The translations under genes and the position numbers were made by a program. Positions 7,301-13,300 of a DNA stretch of 15,885 bases are shown piece after piece (position 1 is the stretch's first letter; the number at the start of each line of letters is the position of its first letter). The notes beneath the pieces were generated by a model, which had not been told where the DNA came from, ran no database searches, and saw nothing but the letters and a program-made list of their open reading frames with translations. Origin of the DNA: an uncultured Methanomassiliicoccales archaeon (lineage in GTDB: Archaea; Thermoplasmatota; Thermoplasmata; SG8-5); NCBI GenBank assembly GCA_938004075.1, contig CALKWP010000197.1, forward strand, positions 1 to 15,885, given 5' to 3'.

Positions 7301-10300
7301 ATACGACCGCTGTCCAGGATGTGACATACTACTATTTCATTGAATCCGTTCAGGGAACAGACAGGCATTATTCACAGGAAGCCAGCGTGTTTGCGGATTA
7401 CGATTCAGTACCGCAGATACAGCATGTGCCATTCACTGAGTACTTCGCGTCCCTGGTTCCGGTAAAGGCAACCATCGAGGACGAAGGCGGCATCCAGTCG
7501 GCGGCGGTTTACTACCGCAAGGACTCGGACAGTTCCTGGACCGAGGCTCCGATGACGCTAAGTTCCGGTGACATCACATCCGGAGAATGGAAGGTCTGGC
7601 TCTCTGTTGAGAACGACAAGAGCGGCGTTCCGTATCAATATTACATCATGGCCGATGACGGTTCCAACATAGGGCTTTTCGGTGGCCCTGGGTTCCCATA
7701 TCCGGAACCATTGGACTTCATTGCCACGGCTTACAGCGACCCGTACCCGATATATGGGCACGTATACTGGAACGGCACCCCTGACGTCCCAGTCCCAGGC
7801 GCATCCGTCATGGTATCATGGGTCAACAGGTCCGGAGTTGTGACTCCATTCCCGTTACCGGTCACAACCGATGCCCAGGGCCAGTACACGGTCGACCTTA
7901 TGGACTATGACCAGAATTCAATTGTCTGGGCCAATGCATCCATTGGCGCACACAGGGGATACAATAGCACCCAGGTCAGCGTCGCGGGACTCGGCGGCGG
8001 CGAGCTTGTCAACGTCTATCTGCAAGCCCCTGCAATATCTGTCGATAAAACCGCCCCGGCCACAGCAGCCCCCAGCCAGAATATAGTCTACACCATCACA
8101 GTGACAAGCACCGGGAACACCACGGCTTACAACATCAACGTGACAGAATCATATCCTCCCACATGGGTGATAGTGGGCGCCTCAGTCCCGCCTGCGACTT
8201 TCTCCAACAATGTCTGGATAATTCCCAGCCTGACGCCCGGTGAAACCTATGTGATAACAATCAACGTTCAGATCGACCCGGCAGCGCCATTCAACGCGAC
8301 AGTCTTCAACAACGTCACTGCCACATGGACTAATTACACAGGCGCGAACTGGGGCACTGTCTCAGACATGGCCAGCACATTGATAACAGGCGGAATCGCA
8401 GACCTGGAGATTGCCAAGTCTGCCCCGGCTACAGTGAACCCCGGCGGTTCCATGACCTACACGATAAGGTACTGGAACAACGGCACGATCCCGGCGACGA
8501 ACGTCTGGATTAACGAGACATATCCCGCGGGCGTCAATTTCGTCGCCGCGACACCTGTCCCAAGCAACCCGGGTGCAGGCGACAATGTCTGGTACTTCGC
8601 AAGCATTGCCGCTGGTGCCAGTGGGTGGATAAACATATCTGTGACCGTCAGCGCCTCCATTCCAGCGGGGACGGTCCTTAACAACACTGTGCTCGCCCAG
8701 TATGACGTTCAGCCAGACGAGGCCGCGACAGCCGTGACCACTGTGATAGACCCAGCCATGACCATCATTAAGACCGGCCCTTCAATCGCAAACGCCGCCC
8801 AGCAGATAACCTACAGGATAACATACTGGAACAACGGGACAGACTGGGCACACAGCGTTGTGATTACTGATACCTATCCCGCAGGAGTGACATTCGTCAG
8901 TTCCATACCTGCACCTACTGTTGCGCCTGGAACATGGGCAATCGGCTCAATCGCTCCGGGTGGTTCAAACTCCATTGACGTGACAGTCCTCATTGCCCCG
9001 TCTGTAGCAATCGGAACCGTGCTAACGAACCGTGTGGACCTCACATACTCAAATTTCTTCGTCCCGAGGCTAACCGTGACAGCATTCTGGAACACCACGA
9101 TTGTCGGCCCAACGCTCATATTCACCAAGACCGCCCCAGCTACAGCCAATGCAGGCCAGGTGATAATGTACACGATAACAGTGACCAACCTCGGGAACGA
9201 GGAAGCCCGCAATGTCTGGGTCGAGGAAACCTACCCTGCTGGCGTAACCTTCATGAATGCAAACCCGCCACCCACCATCGGAAACAACCGATGGCTTATC
9301 GGGACCCTGTTATCCGCTGAATCCAGGACCATATTCATCAACGTCACAGTGAACGCAGGCTTCACCGGCGTTCTGGATAATGTCGCTAAGTTGGATTACA
9401 CCGATGACAACAGTATAGCCCAGCCCAGCAAATGGGCGAATGCCACAACTGTCGTTGATAATCCATTCATAGTTGTAGACAAGACAGGCCCGACATCCGC
9501 CAACCATGGCGAGACAATAATGTATACTATTATAGTTCAAAACACGGGAACGGATATCGCGTATAATGTGAGTATGACTGAGACATACCCCGCAAGCATG
9601 CTGTTCGTGAATTCCAACCCGGTCCCGACGGTTCCGAATACTGTCTGGAACCTTGGAAACCTGAATCCGGGCGAATCAAGGACGATATTCATCAATCTCA
9701 CCATACAGGCAGCGGCAATATCGCCGCTGGTCAATCAGGTCAGCGTCGCCTACCGGGACGCCGCAGCCCAGAACCTTGGCCCTGCCACGGATTCCTGGAC
9801 GACCTCGATAATCGACCCCATCGTCTCGATAACCAAGAACGCACCCGCGAATGCCAACTCCGACCAGGATATCAGCTACACGATAAGCTACCAGAACACA
9901 GGTAATGACTGGGCTAGAAATGTTGTTATCACCGAGAGCTACCCTGCCGGCGTTACTTTCGTATCAGCTAACCCACTTCCAACCTCTGGTAACAATGTCT
10001 GGAACATCGGCGACCTGGCACCAGGTGCATCCGGTACAATCACAATCACGGTCCACGTCAACGCCGCTGTTGCCTCTGGCACCACTTTAATGAATTGGGC
10101 TTACCTGAATCATACCAACCATGCGGGAATTATCCAGCCGACCCTGAGCGACTCTGCCGCGACTCTGATAAACAACCCCTTCATGGTGTTCACCAAGACC
10201 GCCCCGGCGACAGCAAACCCAGGCGAGATAATCACTTACACTCTATCATATCAGAACACTGGTTCCGCTCCTGCAATCGGAGTGGTCGTCGAAGAGACCT

Positions 10301-13300
10301 ATCCTGCTGGCCTAACATTCATCAGCGCGATTCCAGCGCCGACAGTCCCGAACTTCCGCTGGGTACTTGGAGACATTCCCGCTGGCGTGTCCGGAACAAT
10401 AACAATCACTGTTCAGATTGGTGCGACATTCACAGGCACCCTGTTCAACCATGCCTGGCTGAACTACAGCAACCAGGCCGGCATGGATTACACAAGGTAC
10501 GCCTCTGCCGAGGTAACAGTTACCCAGCCGATAATGACTGTCAGCAAGATCGCGCCTCTCAACGCGAACCCCGGCGAGACCATCATGTACACCATATTCT
10601 ACGAGAACATCGGGTCTGAGACCGCTTATAATGTTACTATCACTGAAATATATCCGGCCAATGTGACCTTCCTCAACGCGAACCCGGCCCCCACCAGCGG
10701 CAACAATGTATGGGTCATCAACAATGTCAGCGCAGGCACTAACGGCACGATTTTCATCAATGTCACAATATCAGCAGCAGCGGAAGGGCTGCTGTGGAAC
10801 CAGGTAACGCTGGTTTATGAGGACATGGAGAACAATTCCATGCCTCAGGAGACGGCTGACGCCGTGACGATACTCACCGGCCCGTATGTGACAATTGACA
10901 AGCTGGCCCCGGCCGAGGCCAACGCAGGGGAGACATTCGTCTACACCCTCAAGATAACCAACTGGGGAACCGACACCGCTTACAACCTGGAAGTCAGTGA
11001 GACCTACCCGGCTTGGATAACTGTAATAGGTTCAAACCCTGCAGCAAGTTTCGGCAACAATGTCTGGAACATCGCTTCGCTTGATGCGAACGAAACTGTA
11101 TGGATCAACATCACGGTCAGTGTATCGCAATTCGTTCCCATCGGAACCTCTCTCCAGAACATTGTGAACCTGGCATACGAGAATGTGGCAGGTGTTGCAT
11201 CCTCCTCCTCAGATTCCGCAACCACTGTAATCGTCGGCCCAATCGTCCTGATGGACAAAACTGCCCCGGCAACGGCCAACACCGGCCAGACAATAACATA
11301 CACGATTAACTGGCAGGTGTTCGGCACTGATATCGCATACAATGTCTACATCAACGAAACCTATCCCGCAGGCGTCACATACCAGAACGCAGTACCTGCG
11401 CCGACCAGCGGCAACAACGTGTGGGCACTGGGCGATCTGACTCCAGGCACTTCCGGCACCATAACGATCACAGTCCTGGTCACGGCCCCATCCGGCGTTC
11501 TGACAAACACTGCAGTTCTGGAGCACACCAATGGCTTCATCCAGATGCCTGTTATCATTGACTCTGCAATAACAACGATTACCAACCCCCTGATGCAGAT
11601 TTCGAAAACCGCACCCGCGCAAGCTGCGCCAGGCCAGGTCATAACCTACACAGTAAACTATCAGAATTTTGGAACTGACTGGGCCTACAATGTGATAATA
11701 ACCGAGACCTACCCCGCGGGCGTCACCTTCGTCAGCGCGATACCTGCCCCGACCAGCGGCAACAACGTGTGGGTTCTTGGCTCAATAGTTGGTGGCGGTT
11801 CCGGAACAATTACAATAACCGTCCAGGTCAATTCAGGCGCAACCGGCACCCTGCTTAACTCTGTGGCTTTGGCATACAACAACTCGGCCATGGCAATGAC
11901 CCCTGTCAATGATACCGCAACAACTGACATAATAGATTGTCTGTTTACGCTCAGCAAGCATGGCCCCGCCCAGGCTAACACCGGCCAGACATTCACGTAC
12001 TGGCTTAATTACACAAACCTTGGCACTGCTCCGGCTTATGATGTGATGATAACTGAAGTATATCCAGCAGGCGTTACCTTCTTGGGCGCAATTCCTGGGC
12101 CTACCAGCGGCAACAATATGTGGATCTTCCCTGTGATTAACCCAGGATTCAGCGGGTCCATTGCGATAACCGTACGTGTGAACAATGCTGCGTCCGGAAC
12201 TCTCCACAACTTTGCCAACGCGACTGGAGAGAACGCCGGCGGTGTGCAGATACCAGTCACCGAAGCCACATTAGACACCACGATAATCGACCCGTTCCTG
12301 ACCATAGACAAGACCGGAACGCCAACGGCGGTTCCCGGGCAGCAGATAACATACACAATCACTGTCACAAACACTGGCACTTCCCCGGCGCTGGATGTCT
12401 GGGTCTCCGAGACCTACCCGGTCGGATTCGCCTATGTTTCCTCATCAATATTGCCCTGGAACCCAGGCACTGGCGACAACATCTGGCACTTCGCCAGCAT
12501 CCCCGCATCCGGTAGTGTGTCTTTCACCATAACCGTTCAGATCCCGTCAAACGCCAACGGCCCTTACACGAACACCGTGGTGGCAGATTACGAGAACGGA
12601 TTCAGGGACATGGCTCAGGTGAGCGACTCTCTTGTCACAACGATCTCAGGCCCGTATGTCGCCATCGACAAGACCGGACCGACCCAGGCCAACAACGGCC
12701 AGACAATCACTTACACCCTGATGATAACAAACATCGGAGGCGCAATTGCCATGAATGTCTGGGTGAATGATACGCTCCCGGCCGGAGTGACTTTTGTAAG
12801 CTCTTCGCTGCCATTCAATTACAATATTGGCTTTGTTTATGGCTGGAACGTTGGAAACCTCAACCCAGGCGCGTCCTGGTCGGTGAACATCGTTGTCCAG
12901 ATTACAAGCGACAGTGTCATCACCAACATCGCAACCGTTCAGTACACGGATGTTGCCAACACCCAAGTTTTCACCAACACCGACTCGCTGACCACCCAGA
13001 TTTACGGCCCGCAGCTGACTATAACCAAAGCCGGTCCTGCCCAGGCCAACACAGGCGAGATATTCACTTACACGATAACAGTCGTCAACAACGGTCAGGA
13101 CTCCGCTGCCAATGTTGTGATCACCGAGACCTACCCGGCAGGGGTGACATACCAGTCCTCTACCTGCCTTTACCCTGGAGCCGTTCTCATTGGAACGACT
13201 AATTGGAACATACCTTTGATACCGATAGGCGATACAGTAACAATCAGCATAACTGTCCGTGTAAATGACGATGCTGCTGGAATACTGCATAATTCCGTAA

